Below, in pieces: positions 8,738 to 17,301 of a DNA stretch of 64,000 bases. This stretch comes from Microbacterium paraoxydans (GTDB taxonomy: Bacteria > Actinomycetota > Actinomycetes > Actinomycetales > Microbacteriaceae), in contig NZ_JAIVLG010000001.1 in assembly GCF_020524545.1 (NCBI RefSeq), positions 496,001 to 560,000 of the forward strand, written 5' to 3'. Both the position numbers and the translations under genes were made by a program. Position 1 is the first letter of the stretch. Each line of letters starts with the position of its first letter. The notes under the pieces were generated by a model, which saw nothing but the letters and a program-made list of their open reading frames with translations, made no database searches and was not told the origin of the DNA.

Positions 8738-8746
8738 TCTGCGCGG

Positions 8747-8763
8747 GCGGCCCGTCGGGCCGC
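8747..8763 (+). terminator. Short GC hairpin after the polyprenyl synthase
   Basis: A 7-bp GCGGCCC/GGGCCGC stem with a 3-nt loop starts 9 bases after the stop. It has no T tract and is a weak candidate. Confidence 0.35.
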
Positions 8764-8796
8764 GCGCCGGCTGCGACGGCATACGAAAGGACCTCC

Positions 8797-10170
8797 ATGA
8801 CCAAGCTCAGACTGGCTATCGTCGGTGCGGGCCCCGCCGGCATCTACGCCGCGGACATCCTTCTGAAGGCCGAGCGCAAGTTCGACGTGTCGATCGACCT
8901 CTTCGAGCAGCTTCCGGCGCCCTACGGTCTCGTGCGCTACGGTGTGGCCCCCGATCACCCCCGCATCAAGGGCATCATCACGGCTCTGCGCGATGTGCTC
9001 GACCGCGGCGACATCCGCCTCTTCGGCAATGTGCGCTTCGGTGAGGACCTCACGCTCGACGACCTCAAGAAGCACTACAACGCGGTGATCTTCGCCACCG
9101 GCGCGATCCGCGACACCTCACTGGACATCCCCGGGATCGACGCGGTCGCCTCCTATGGCGCGGCCGACTACGTCAGCTGGTTCGACGGTCACCCCGACGT
9201 CCCGCGCGAGTGGCCGCTGGATGCCGCGGCCGTCGGCGTCCTCGGAAACGGCAATGTCGCGCTCGACGTCGCCCGCATGCTCGCGAAGCACGCGGAGGAC
9301 CTGCTCGTCACCGAGGTCCCGCAGAACGTGTATGAGGGGCTCCAGGCCAGCGAGGTCACGGATGTGCACGTCTTCGGTCGGCGCGGCCCCGCTCAGGTCA
9401 AGTTCACCCCGCTCGAACTCCGCGAACTCGGCGAGCTTCGTGACGTCGACATGGTCGTGTACGACGAGGACTTCGACTACGACGAGGCGTCGAAAGACGC
9501 CGTCGCCAGCAACAAGCAGGTCATGGTCATCGACCGCATCCTGCAGTCGTGGCGCAAGCGCGAATCGGTCAACAACGCCGGGGGAACGGCCTCGCGGCGT
9601 CTCCACCTGCATTTCTGGGCGCGTCCTGTCGAGGTGCGCACAGACGAGAACGGTCGAGTGGCGGCGCTCGTGTACGAGCGCACGCGCCCCGACGGCCAGG
9701 GCGGTGCCGTGGGCACGGGTGAGATGCGCGAGGTCCCGCTGCAGGCGCTGTACCGCGCCATCGGCTACTTCGGTTCGCCGCTGCCGGGTGTGCCCTTCGA
9801 CAAGAAGCACGGTGTGATCCCGAACCGGGAGGGCCAGGTGCTCGCGAAGGACTCGAACGAGCGCGTATCCGGCATCTACGCGACCGGGTGGATCAAGCGC
9901 GGACCGGTCGGTCTGATCGGCCACACGAAGTCCGACGCCATGGAGACCGTGCGACACATCATCAACGATCAGGGCTCCTGGTGGCACCCGGAGGACCCGT
10001 CGGAAGAGGCGATCGTCGCACTTCTCCAGGAGCGTGGCGTGCGCTGGACCGACCTGGACGGCTGGCACCGCCTCGACGAGCACGAGATCGCCCTCGGCGC
10101 TCCGCAGGAGCGCGCTCGCGTCAAGGTGGTCCCGCGCGACGAGATGGTCCGCGTCTCCCGGGGCGAATAG
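8797..10170 (+). CDS. fprA: FprA, ferredoxin/NADP reductase
   Basis: The 457-residue flavoprotein is of the adrenodoxin-reductase type and passes electrons between NADPH and ferredoxin. It has the FAD motif VGAGPAGIYA at residues 9-18, GLVRYGVAPDHP near residue 46, the NADP-site motif GNGNVALDVAR near residue 151, RRGPAQVKFTP near residue 195 and TGWIKRGPVGLIGHTK near residue 364. It starts at ATG 8797 after GAAAGGA. The mycobacterial FprA is the closest known type. It is not obviously in an operon with its neighbours. Confidence 0.95.
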   Translation: MTKLRLAIVGAGPAGIYAADILLKAERKFDVSIDLFEQLPAPYGLVRYGVAPDHPRIKGIITALRDVLDRGDIRLFGNVRFGEDLTLDDLKKHYNAVIFATGAIRDTSLDIPGIDAVASYGAADYVSWFDGHPDVPREWPLDAAAVGVLGNGNVALDVARMLAKHAEDLLVTEVPQNVYEGLQASEVTDVHVFGRRGPAQVKFTPLELRELGELRDVDMVVYDEDFDYDEASKDAVASNKQVMVIDRILQSWRKRESVNNAGGTASRRLHLHFWARPVEVRTDENGRVAALVYERTRPDGQGGAVGTGEMREVPLQALYRAIGYFGSPLPGVPFDKKHGVIPNREGQVLAKDSNERVSGIYATGWIKRGPVGLIGHTKSDAMETVRHIINDQGSWWHPEDPSEEAIVALLQERGVRWTDLDGWHRLDEHEIALGAPQERARVKVVPRDEMVRVSRGE

Positions 10171-10230
10171 CGCCGCACCCGCTCTCGGCATCGCACCTGG
10201 ACTAGCCTGGCGATGACGGGGGAGGACTGC

Positions 10231-11238
10231 ATGGCCGACTGGACACCCGATGTGCTCGGCGACGAGTTCGAGCAGCTGACGCTCGACCTCGGCACGGATG
10301 ACCAGGGGCCGGTCGTCGCGACGCTGGTGCGCGCCCTTCCCGCAGAGTCGAGGTGGTGGGATCGCCTGCGCCGCCGGTCCCCACAGCTCGACGGCGTCGA
10401 CGTGCTCTACGTGCACGGGTGGTCGGATTACTTCTTCCAGAAGCGACTCGCGCGCTTCTGGACATCGCGGGGGGCGCGCTTCTTCGCCCTCGATCTGCGC
10501 AAGTACGGGCGGAGTCTCCGCGAGGGGCAGACGCCCGGCTACGTCGCCGACCTCGCCACCTACGACGAGGACATCGCCGCGGCTCTGACGGAGATGGGGC
10601 GCGGGGAGGGCGGCGGGGAATCGGCGCGACGGCTCATCCTGCTCGGGCACTCCACCGGAGGCCTCACGCTCAGCCTGTGGGCGTCGCGGCATCCGGGCGT
10701 GGCTGACGCGGTGATCCTGAACAGCCCGTGGCTGGAGTTTCAGTTCGCCCCTGCCAGAGCGGCGATCGCTCCGATGGTGGAGCTGCAGGCGCGAATCCGT
10801 CCGCTGGAGGCTGCGCCGCAGGTCGACCTCGGCTTCTACACCCGCGCTCAGCAAGAGGTCGCCGACCCCGATGACCCGATGGAGGTGAACCCGCTCTGGC
10901 GCCCGGCGCAGACCATGGCTGTCTATGCCGGATGGCTGCACGCGATCCTGTCGGGTCACAAGACCGTGGCCGAGGGGCTCTCGATCACGGCTCCGGTGTG
11001 CGTGTTGCTCTCCGCGAGGTTCGTGCCGCCGACCCGGTGGTCTGAGGAGCTGACGTCCGCGGACTCCGTGCTCGTCGTCGACGACATCGCACGGGCGGCC
11101 CTCCGTCTCGGCTCGACCGTTACCGTGGAGCGCATCGACGGGGCCCTGCATGACGTCTTCCTCTCCCGGCACGAGGCGCGGGAAGACGCATATCGGCGGC
11201 TGGACCGGTGGGTCACGGGCTGGCGAGCGACCGGCTGA
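10231..11238 (+). CDS. Alpha/beta hydrolase, serine lysophospholipase-like
   Basis: The 335-residue alpha/beta hydrolase has nucleophile elbow GHSTGG near residue 143, VLYVHGWSDYFFQ near residue 58 and a late DGALHDVFLS segment that supplies the catalytic His. The pattern fits the Hydrolase_4 (monoacylglycerol lipase-like) group; the substrate is unknown. ATG 10231 is chosen because GGGGGAGGA lies at 10217-10225 and the TAGCCT -10 at 10203-10208 puts the transcript start after the alternative ATG 10213. It is cytosolic, with no signal peptide. Confidence 0.87.
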   Translation: MADWTPDVLGDEFEQLTLDLGTDDQGPVVATLVRALPAESRWWDRLRRRSPQLDGVDVLYVHGWSDYFFQKRLARFWTSRGARFFALDLRKYGRSLREGQTPGYVADLATYDEDIAAALTEMGRGEGGGESARRLILLGHSTGGLTLSLWASRHPGVADAVILNSPWLEFQFAPARAAIAPMVELQARIRPLEAAPQVDLGFYTRAQQEVADPDDPMEVNPLWRPAQTMAVYAGWLHAILSGHKTVAEGLSITAPVCVLLSARFVPPTRWSEELTSADSVLVVDDIARAALRLGSTVTVERIDGALHDVFLSRHEAREDAYRRLDRWVTGWRATG

Positions 11239-11244
11239 GCTCCC

Positions 11245-11883
11245 TCAGAGATAGTGCATCGACCGGACGAGCCCCTCGGCGCGTTCCCCCTCACCGTCGG
11301 CGACGGCCTCGCCGAAGTCGAGGTAGAGCTGTCGCATGCGTTCGCGGTCCGTGGGCACGATCTTCCAGTTGCGGAGGTTGCGCAGGAGCGCCATGCTCGC
11401 GTCCTCCATCAGCGCCCGATGTTGGCTGTTTCCGCAATGCTCGCCGAGGTAGGAGAACACCGCCCAACGGGCCTCGGACGTCTTCGCGCCATCGTCGAGC
11501 GTGGCGCACATCGCCGCGACGAGACGGACGACGTGCTCGCGCTGCGTCGTGCTGAGGCGGGGGACCGCCAGGCGTGCGGCGATGCCCGCCTGACAGCCGG
11601 CGAAGACGAGCGACTGCGCCTCGGTCTCCGCCGTCACGGAGGTGACCTCGGTGTACCGACTCGGGTACATCATCACCATCCCGAGCCGCTCGAGACGTTG
11701 CAGAGCCTCTCGCACCGGGGTGCGCGAGACGTGCAGCTCCTCCGCGACCTCGACGTCGCGGATGCGCTCTCCCTCCGTCAGCGTGCCCCTCACGATCTGC
11801 GATCCGATGTGCCGGAAGACCTCGTCCGCCAGGAGCTGCTTGCTCTCACTGAAGTTGGTCGATCCCGATCCGGTGTTCCGCAT
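11245..11883 (-). CDS. GntR-family transcriptional regulator with FCD domain
   Basis: The 212-residue protein has an N-terminal winged helix, with the family segment VAEELHVSRTPVREALQRLERLG around residues 44-66 (cited by its boundaries), and a C-terminal helical FCD-type effector domain. The long open frame upstream is ignored: ATG 11883 has a GGGGGAG site about 7 bases upstream on this strand and the upstream residues are low-complexity. It ends 6 bases from the convergent hydrolase stop. The effector and targets are unknown; FCD regulators usually sense small organic acids. Confidence 0.9.
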   Translation of the reverse strand: MRNTGSGSTNFSESKQLLADEVFRHIGSQIVRGTLTEGERIRDVEVAEELHVSRTPVREALQRLERLGMVMMYPSRYTEVTSVTAETEAQSLVFAGCQAGIAARLAVPRLSTTQREHVVRLVAAMCATLDDGAKTSEARWAVFSYLGEHCGNSQHRALMEDASMALLRNLRNWKIVPTDRERMRQLYLDFGEAVADGEGERAEGLVRSMHYL

Positions 11884-12032
11884 GGATGCGCTCCCCCTAC
11901 GCTTGTGTCCCGAGCACCCGACGCTCAGGCTCGGCGGGGCACCGCACCGTGAGAGGCCGATGGATCCCGATGCCGTCCACCCTCGCGGGCGCGCGAGCAG
12001 AACATAGACATCCACCCGGAGACATACGCAGA

Positions 12033-12066
12033 GAGGGGGCTGGATGCCGTGGCATCCAGCCCCCTC
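12033..12066 (-). terminator. Strong hairpin terminator of yajQ
   Basis: A 16-bp perfect inverted repeat (12033-12048 with 12051-12066) with a 2-nt centre lies 20 bases beyond the yajQ stop. It also lies upstream of the GntR gene on the same strand, so it insulates that gene from yajQ readthrough. Confidence 0.75.
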
Positions 12067-12086
12067 TTGCGTACCAGTCGCGATGC

Positions 12087-12578
12087 TTACCGGTAGTTGA
12101 TGAACTGGAGATCGACGTCGAGATCGGCACCCTTGAGAAGGGCGATGACCTCCTGGAGGTCGTCACGGCTCTTCGACTGGACGCGCAGCTCGTCGCCCTG
12201 GATCTGGCTCTTGACGCCCTTGGGGCCCTCGTCGCGGATGATCTTGCCGATCTTCTTCGCGTTCTCGGAGGAGATGCCGTCCTTGAGAGTCGAGATGATG
12301 CGGAACTCCTTGCCGCTGGCGAAGGGGTCGCCCGACTCGAGGCTCTTCAGCGAGATGCCGCGCTTGATGAGCTTGGACTGGAACACGTCCAGGACGGCCT
12401 TCGCCCGCTCCTCGGTGTTCGCGGTGATCAGGATCTGCTCGCCGCTCCAGGCGATCGACGCCCCGGTGCCCTTGAAGTCGTAGCGCTGCTCGACCTCCTT
12501 GCGGGCCTGGTTCACGGCGTTCTCCGCCTCCTGGTGATCCACTTTCGAGACGATGTCAAAGCTAGAGTCGTTTGCCAT
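12087..12578 (-). CDS. YajQ-family nucleotide-binding protein
   Basis: The 163-residue protein matches the YajQ/DUF520 family over its whole length. It begins [14 protein letters not shown] and contains [12 protein letters not shown] near residue 35, ISLKSLE near residue 76 and the [17 protein letters not shown] segment (here [20 protein letters not shown]) near residues 123-142. Family members bind cyclic di-GMP in some proteobacteria, but no c-di-GMP protein is seen here. TAGAAT lies six bases upstream of ATG 12578, so the transcript is probably leaderless. It is monocistronic with a strong terminator. Confidence 0.93.
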   Translation of the reverse strand: MANDSSFDIVSKVDHQEAENAVNQARKEVEQRYDFKGTGASIAWSGEQILITANTEERAKAVLDVFQSKLIKRGISLKSLESGDPFASGKEFRIISTLKDGISSENAKKIGKIIRDEGPKGVKSQIQGDELRVQSKSRDDLQEVIALLKGADLDVDLQFINYR

Positions 12579-12584
12579 TCTGCA

Positions 12585-12590
12585 ATTCTA
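12585..12590 (-). promoter_or_regulatory. -10 element TAGAAT for yajQ, leaderless
   Basis: On the minus strand TAGAAT is followed by TGCAGA and then ATG 12578. It overlaps the last codon of the upstream membrane-protein gene. Confidence 0.6.
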
Positions 12591-13232
12591 GGCAACGGGT
12601 GTGTCGGGACCTGATGATTCGAACACGGGCACGGTCTTCACCCGAGGGTGGACGGCGAGCGTCACCGCCACGATGCCGAGCCCGAGGGTGCTGGCCAGGA
12701 AGCCGAGAAGACCGAGTGCGCGAAGGACGTCGGCGATCTCGATGAGCGCGCGCGGGGAGCCGGCGCCGATGGCCTGCGGCACGACCCAGACGATCGCCTG
12801 AATGCCGAGCGCCCAGAGCGGAGTCCAGTTCCAGGGCGCTGGCACGGTCCGCGCGCGGGCCACCTGCATCGCGGCGATCAGCCCGAAGACGAGGGGCATC
12901 AGCACGGACACATACGCCCAGGTCTGCCATGCGTCCGTCGCCGTCGGCTCCTGGGGGAGGACGAGCGGGCCGAGGACTGTGGCCGTCACCGGCCAGAGGG
13001 CGACGACCGCGGACGCAGTCAGCCCCAAGGGTCTTCGCGCGACGACACTCGCCGCGCGACTCAGTCCGATGGACAGAAGGAGGATCGCCCCGGCCCAGAG
13101 CACGTCGCTGAGGAGTGCGAGGACGATGTTCGCTCCGGGGGCGTTCAGCACCGTGCTCCGCACGATGCCGACGATGCCGCACGAGATCAGTCCGAGCCCG
13201 CCGAACAGCCAGGAGAGACGGATCTTTCGCAT
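12588..13232 (-). CDS. Multi-pass membrane protein, DUF998-like
   Basis: The 214-residue protein has six hydrophobic stretches, starting at about residues 7, 36, 69, 107, 141 and 172, with short loops. It resembles DUF998-type six-helix proteins, but I cannot name a function. The first helix starts shortly after ATG 13232. TACCGT lies exactly six bases upstream of that ATG, which selects it over the longer open frame. The stop overlaps the yajQ -10 region, so the two genes may also be cotranscribed. Confidence 0.7.
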   Translation of the reverse strand: MRKIRLSWLFGGLGLISCGIVGIVRSTVLNAPGANIVLALLSDVLWAGAILLLSIGLSRAASVVARRPLGLTASAVVALWPVTATVLGPLVLPQEPTATDAWQTWAYVSVLMPLVFGLIAAMQVARARTVPAPWNWTPLWALGIQAIVWVVPQAIGAGSPRALIEIADVLRALGLLGFLASTLGLGIVAVTLAVHPRVKTVPVFESSGPDTPVA

Positions 13233-13238
13233 GTCTCG

Positions 13239-13244
13239 ACGGTA
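13239..13244 (-). promoter_or_regulatory. -10 element TACCGT, leaderless
   Basis: On the minus strand TACCGT, CGAGAC, then ATG 13232. The distal LacI-type palindrome at 13281-13294 lies about 40 bases upstream of this promoter. Confidence 0.5.
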
Positions 13245-13280
13245 TCGCGTCGCGGCGGCGCGTCCTATTCGGCGGCATCG

Positions 13281-13294
13281 TGGAAACGCTTTCA
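13281..13294. promoter_or_regulatory. LacI-family operator, distal site
   Basis: TGGAAACGCTTTCA is a near-perfect palindrome of the LacI/MalR type with the central CG. It lies 97 bp centre to centre from a second site at 13377-13392. Two such sites suggest looping or dual control of the malE promoter. No LacI-family gene is in the window, so the regulator acts in trans. Confidence 0.65.
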
Positions 13295-13348
13295 CTCCGA
13301 GACGGTCCGCCTTCCTCGATCACAGGTTGATATCACTGGACTGCTTCA

Positions 13349-13378
13349 TTGCGTAACGTCCTCACTTCGATGCATACT
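13349..13378 (+). promoter_or_regulatory. malE: Putative malE promoter
   Basis: A weak pair, TTGCGT (13349-13354) and CATACT (13373-13378) with an 18-base spacer, sits so that the -10 touches the proximal operator. A repressor bound there would block transcription. The match to consensus is modest. Confidence 0.35.
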
Positions 13379-13392
13379 GTAAGCGCTTGCAG
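13377..13392. promoter_or_regulatory. LacI-family operator, proximal site
   Basis: CTGTAAGCGCTTGCAG is a palindrome with one mismatched pair. It sits 39 bases upstream of the malE ATG, at the presumed transcription start. It is the classic LacI-family half-site arrangement with the AAGCGCTT core. Confidence 0.7.
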
Positions 13393-13431
13393 TCTGTGCA
13401 GGCCACCCAGCACTGAGAGAGGCACACACCA

Positions 13432-14640
13432 ATGAAGGTGAACAAGAGGGGCATCGCCGCCGCGGGCGCGATCGCCATCGTTTCGACTCTGACGCTCGCC
13501 GGCTGCTCCACGGGGACCAGCGGCGATGACACCTCCGGCGCAGAGGACGGCGGCACGCTCGTCGTCTGGGTCGACGCCGAGCGCGTCGACGCCCTGCAGG
13601 GAGCGGCCGACGCGTACCAGGACAAGACCGGGGTCACGGTGGATCTTGTCGGCAAGTCCGTCGACGACATGAAGGACGACTTCATCCAGCAGGTGCCGAC
13701 CGGCAAGGGGCCCGACGTGGTCATGGGTGCGCACGACTGGCTCGGGGAGCTGTCCACCAACGGTGTGGTCGCCCCGATCGAGCTCGGCGACAGCTCCGAG
13801 GACTACCTGCCGGTCGCACTGCAGGCCGCGACGTACGACGGCACCGTCTACATGCTTCCGTACGCCGTCGAGAACATCGCTGTGCTCCGCAACGCCGACC
13901 TCGTCCCGACCGCCCCGACCAGCTTCGACGACATGATCGCCCAGGGCACGTTCGTCGTCGAGCAGGGTGCCGAGGGGAACCCGTACCACCTGTACCCCTT
14001 CCAGACGGCGTTCGGTGCGCCGGTCTTCGGCACGGACGACACCGGCAGCTACGACCCGACCGACCTCCAGCTCGGGAGCGAGGGCGGCTTCGCCTTCGCC
14101 GACTGGCTCGGCGCGCAGGGTGCCGCCGGCGTGCTGAACACCGACATCGACGGTGAGATCGCCAAGCAGCAGTTCCTCGATGGCACCGCGGCCTTCTGGC
14201 TGACGGGCCCGTGGAACGTGGGCGCTGCCACCGATGCGGGCATCAACGTCGCGATCGACCCGATCCCCAGCCCGACCGGTGAGACCGCATCGCCGTTCGC
14301 CGGTGTCAAGGGCTTCTTCGTGAGCTCAGAGTCCAAGAACAAGGTCGCGGCGAACGACTTCCTGGTCAACTACCTCGGCACGGAAGACGTCCAGCTCGAG
14401 CTGTTCAAGGCCGGCAATGTCCTGCCGGCGCTGACCGCGGCCGCCGACACGGCGGCATCCGACCCGATCATCGCCGGTTTCCAGGCCGTCGGCGCCGACG
14501 CCGTCCCGATGCCGGCCATCCCGGCGATGGGGTCGGTCTGGCAGTTCTGGGGTGTCGCCGAGGCTGCGATCATCAACGGCGAAGACCCGACGACGACGTG
14601 GCAGAAGCTCGTCGACGACGTGACCGCGGCGATCAAGTAA
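13432..14640 (+). CDS. malE: MalE-type sugar-binding lipoprotein
   Basis: This 402-residue extracellular solute-binding protein (family 1) delivers maltose or maltodextrin-type oligosaccharides to the MalFG permease. It has a lipoprotein signal peptide with lipobox LAGC, the acylated Cys being residue 25. GGTLVVWVDAERV near residue 41 and the FWLTGPWNV segment near residue 256 are typical of the MalE/cyclodextrin group. Substrate choice among maltose, maltodextrin and trehalose cannot be settled. It is the first gene of a three-gene operon under two LacI-type operators. Confidence 0.92.
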   Translation: MKVNKRGIAAAGAIAIVSTLTLAGCSTGTSGDDTSGAEDGGTLVVWVDAERVDALQGAADAYQDKTGVTVDLVGKSVDDMKDDFIQQVPTGKGPDVVMGAHDWLGELSTNGVVAPIELGDSSEDYLPVALQAATYDGTVYMLPYAVENIAVLRNADLVPTAPTSFDDMIAQGTFVVEQGAEGNPYHLYPFQTAFGAPVFGTDDTGSYDPTDLQLGSEGGFAFADWLGAQGAAGVLNTDIDGEIAKQQFLDGTAAFWLTGPWNVGAATDAGINVAIDPIPSPTGETASPFAGVKGFFVSSESKNKVAANDFLVNYLGTEDVQLELFKAGNVLPALTAAADTAASDPIIAGFQAVGADAVPMPAIPAMGSVWQFWGVAEAAIINGEDPTTTWQKLVDDVTAAIK

Positions 14641-14656
14641 CAGCCATCACACTGGC

Positions 14657-14696
14657 CCTGCCGGGGCGAGCGGCACCATCCGCCCGCCCCGGCAGG
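14657..14696 (+). terminator. Intercistronic hairpin between malE and malF
   Basis: A 12-bp perfect stem (14657-14668 with 14685-14696), with further inner pairing, lies between malE and malF. Such hairpins commonly stabilise the binding-protein mRNA or partly terminate, so that more MalE than MalFG is made. Confidence 0.6.
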
Positions 14697-14713
14697 ATCA
14701 TGACGAGGACGAC

Positions 14714-16318
14714 ATGACAGACACCGATGAGCGCACTGTGCCTCCGACCCGACGTCAGCGCCAGGCCGCGAAGATCGCGGAGGCCGCCTCCGGCCCGATC
14801 GGCTGGATGCTTCTGAAGATCCTCCTGCTGGCGGTGGTCGACGCGATCGCGCTCTACGCCGCGTTCGTGCTCTTCGCGAACCGGGAGTGGCTGATCCTCG
14901 GCATCGTCGTCGCGGTCGCCGTCCTCGTCAACTACATCTATTTCTCACGCAAGCGCATCGCGGCGAAGTACCTCACCCCCGGCATCATCTTCCTGGTCGT
15001 CTTCCAGGTGTTCACACTGCTCTACACCGGGTACATCGGCTTCACCAACTACGGCACCGGCCACAACGGCACCAAGGATCAGGCGATCTCCTCCCTCCTG
15101 GCGTCTGCGCAGGAGCGGGTCGAGGACTCGCCCACCTACCCCGTCACGGTCGTCGAGCAGTTCGGGACCTATGGGCTCCTGGTGACGGACCCGGAGTCCG
15201 GCGACGCGCTCCTCGGCACGGCCGAACAGCCGCTCGAAGACGTCGACGCCGAATTCGAGGGCGGACAGGCCGTCGCCGTGGACGGCTGGACGACGCTTCC
15301 GCTGGCGACCGTCTTCACGCTCTCGGAGGAGCTGGACAAGCTCTCCGTCCCGTTCAGCGACGACCCCAACGACGGCAGCCTGCGGGCGCCGGACGGCCAG
15401 AAGGGGTATCTGTACGTCTCGACACTCGAGTACGACGCGGTCTCCGACACGATCACGGACACGACCTCAGGCACCGTCTACGCCGACGAAGGTGGCGGAG
15501 CCTTCACCGCGGCCGACGGGGAGCAGCTGCTTCCCGGGTGGCAGACGACCGTCGGCTTCGACAACTTCGTGCGCGCCGTCACCGACTCGTCGATCCGTGG
15601 TCCACTGATCTCGGTCACGCTGTGGACGTTCGCGTTCGCTCTGATCTCCGTCGCGTCGACGTTCTTCCTCGGGCTCTTGCTCGCGCTGGTGTTCAACAAC
15701 ACCCGGATGCGTTTCCGCAACGGATACCGGATCATCCTGATCCTGCCGTATGCGTTCCCCGCTTTCCTCTCCGCGCTCGTCTGGGCCGGGATGATGAACG
15801 AGAGCTTCGGCTTCATCAACCAGGTCCTCTTCGGTGGCGCGGCGATTCCGTGGCTGACGGATCCGACGCTCGCGAAGGTGTCGGTGCTGCTGGTGAATCT
15901 GTGGCTCGGCTTCCCGTACATGTTCCTGGTCTGCATGGGTGCTCTCCAGGGCATCCCGGAGGATGTGAACGAGGCGGCCGTGATGGACGGAGCCAATCCC
16001 TGGCAGGTCTTCCGGCGTATCAAGCTGCCCCTGCTGCTCGTCACCGTCGCGCCGTTGCTGATCTCGTCGTTCGCGTTCAACTTCAACAACTTCAACCTGA
16101 TCTACATGCTCACCAAGGGCGGGCCGCGGTTCAGCGACGTGTCGATCCCCGTCGGGCACACCGACATCCTGATCTCGATGGTGTACAAGGTGGCCTTCAC
16201 CGGGCAGACGCGCGACTACGGCCTCGCCTCCGCCTTCACCATCCTGATCTTCATCGTGGTCGCGACCATCTCGATCATCAGCTTCCGCAAGACCAAGGCC
16301 CTCGAGGAGCTGAACTGA
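14714..16318 (+). CDS. malF: MalF-type ABC permease
   Basis: The 534-residue permease has N-terminal helices, then a large extracytoplasmic domain of roughly 180 residues (about 120-290) like the P2 domain of Escherichia coli MalF. The binding-protein-dependent transport core follows. The EAA loop, with MDGANPWQVFRRIKLPLL, is near residue 423 and contacts the ATPase. The large extra domain supports maltose/maltodextrin-type specificity. malG follows after 1 base. No malK-type ATPase is present, so a shared MsiK/MsmK-type ATPase encoded elsewhere is expected. Confidence 0.92.
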   Translation: MTDTDERTVPPTRRQRQAAKIAEAASGPIGWMLLKILLLAVVDAIALYAAFVLFANREWLILGIVVAVAVLVNYIYFSRKRIAAKYLTPGIIFLVVFQVFTLLYTGYIGFTNYGTGHNGTKDQAISSLLASAQERVEDSPTYPVTVVEQFGTYGLLVTDPESGDALLGTAEQPLEDVDAEFEGGQAVAVDGWTTLPLATVFTLSEELDKLSVPFSDDPNDGSLRAPDGQKGYLYVSTLEYDAVSDTITDTTSGTVYADEGGGAFTAADGEQLLPGWQTTVGFDNFVRAVTDSSIRGPLISVTLWTFAFALISVASTFFLGLLLALVFNNTRMRFRNGYRIILILPYAFPAFLSALVWAGMMNESFGFINQVLFGGAAIPWLTDPTLAKVSVLLVNLWLGFPYMFLVCMGALQGIPEDVNEAAVMDGANPWQVFRRIKLPLLLVTVAPLLISSFAFNFNNFNLIYMLTKGGPRFSDVSIPVGHTDILISMVYKVAFTGQTRDYGLASAFTILIFIVVATISIISFRKTKALEELN

Positions 16319-16319
16319 C

Positions 16320-17228
16320 ATGAGCACCGCCAGCCCCGCCACCGACGCGCACCCCCTCGCCCCCCGCCGACGCAGTTTCGGCGCTTGGTTCGCCGACACC
16401 GGGTGGCGCCATCTCGTCGCGATCGTCGTCAGTGTCTTCGCTCTGTTCCCCCTCCTCTACGTCGTGTCGGCGTCGCTGAACCCGAGGGGGACGCTGACCG
16501 GCTCGAATCAGCTGTTCTCCGCCGTCGGCATCGACAGCTACGTGCGCATCCTGAGTGATCCGCAGAACCCCTACGGCACCTGGTTCCTGAACACCCTGCT
16601 CATCGCCGTCGTGACGGGCGCGGTCACGGTCTTCATCGGTGCGTGCGCCGCATATGCCTTCTCGCGCATGCGGTTCGCGGGACGCCGCGTCGGACTCGTC
16701 ACGATCGTCGTGGTGCAGATGTTCCCGCAGCTGCTCGCCGTCGTCGCGATCTTCCTGCTCATGTCGACGCTGGGGGACTGGTTCCCCGCGATCGGGCTCA
16801 ACACCCATACGGGGCTCATCCTGGTGTATCTCGGAGGAGCCCTCGGCGTGAACACGTACCTGATGTACGGCTTCTTCAACACCATCCCGAAGGAGATCGA
16901 CGAAGCCGCCCGCATCGATGGTGCGGGGCACGCCCGGATCTTCTTCACGATCATCCTGCGCCTGGTCGCGCCGATCCTCGCCGTGGTCGGGCTCCTGTCC
17001 TTCATCGGCACCGTCAACGAATACGTGATCGCGAGTGTGATGCTGGTCGACGTCGACCAGCAGACGCTCGTCGTCGGGCTCACCAAGCTCGTGGCCAACC
17101 CGCGGTACGCGGATTGGTCGGCGTTCTCGGCCGGGGCCGTGATGGCGGCGATCCCGGTCATGATCCTCTTCCTCTTCCTGCAGAAGTACATCGTCGGCGG
17201 GCTGACGGCGGGCGCGACCAAGGGCTGA
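16320..17228 (+). CDS. malG: MalG-type ABC permease
   Basis: The 302-residue inner-membrane permease partner of MalF has six predicted helices and the EAA loop IPKEIDEAARIDGAGHARIF near residues 194-213. It ends FLQKYIVGGLTAGATKG, the C-terminal tail that in MalG enters the ATPase dimer. It starts 1 base after malF, so it is translationally coupled. Nothing for sugar breakdown (amylase, glucosidase) follows, so this is a transporter-only operon. Confidence 0.93.
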   Translation: MSTASPATDAHPLAPRRRSFGAWFADTGWRHLVAIVVSVFALFPLLYVVSASLNPRGTLTGSNQLFSAVGIDSYVRILSDPQNPYGTWFLNTLLIAVVTGAVTVFIGACAAYAFSRMRFAGRRVGLVTIVVVQMFPQLLAVVAIFLLMSTLGDWFPAIGLNTHTGLILVYLGGALGVNTYLMYGFFNTIPKEIDEAARIDGAGHARIFFTIILRLVAPILAVVGLLSFIGTVNEYVIASVMLVDVDQQTLVVGLTKLVANPRYADWSAFSAGAVMAAIPVMILFLFLQKYIVGGLTAGATKG

Positions 17229-17272
17229 TCTCCTTCGGGCCGCATCGCGTGCCCGGGGGTCGCAGTAGCTTG

Positions 17273-17301
17273 TGTCGCATGCTATCTTGTGATGCATGAC
17301 A
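17273..17301 (+). promoter_or_regulatory. PadR promoter and possible autoregulatory operator
   Basis: TATCTT at 17283-17288 is a good -10 (with TG two bases upstream) and lies seven bases before ATG 17296. Flanking it, TGTCGCAT and ATGCATGACA form an imperfect inverted repeat, a plausible PadR self-binding site over its own promoter. Confidence 0.45.

Noticed and set aside
11884..12015. N-terminal extension of the GntR regulator
   Set aside because: The extension does not look like the family, while ATG 11883 has a good ribosome-binding site just before the helix-turn-helix domain.
14714..16318. Large insertion in the malF permease considered as a fusion with a foreign domain
   Set aside because: MalF-type permeases normally carry an extracytoplasmic domain of this size between the N-terminal helices and the core.
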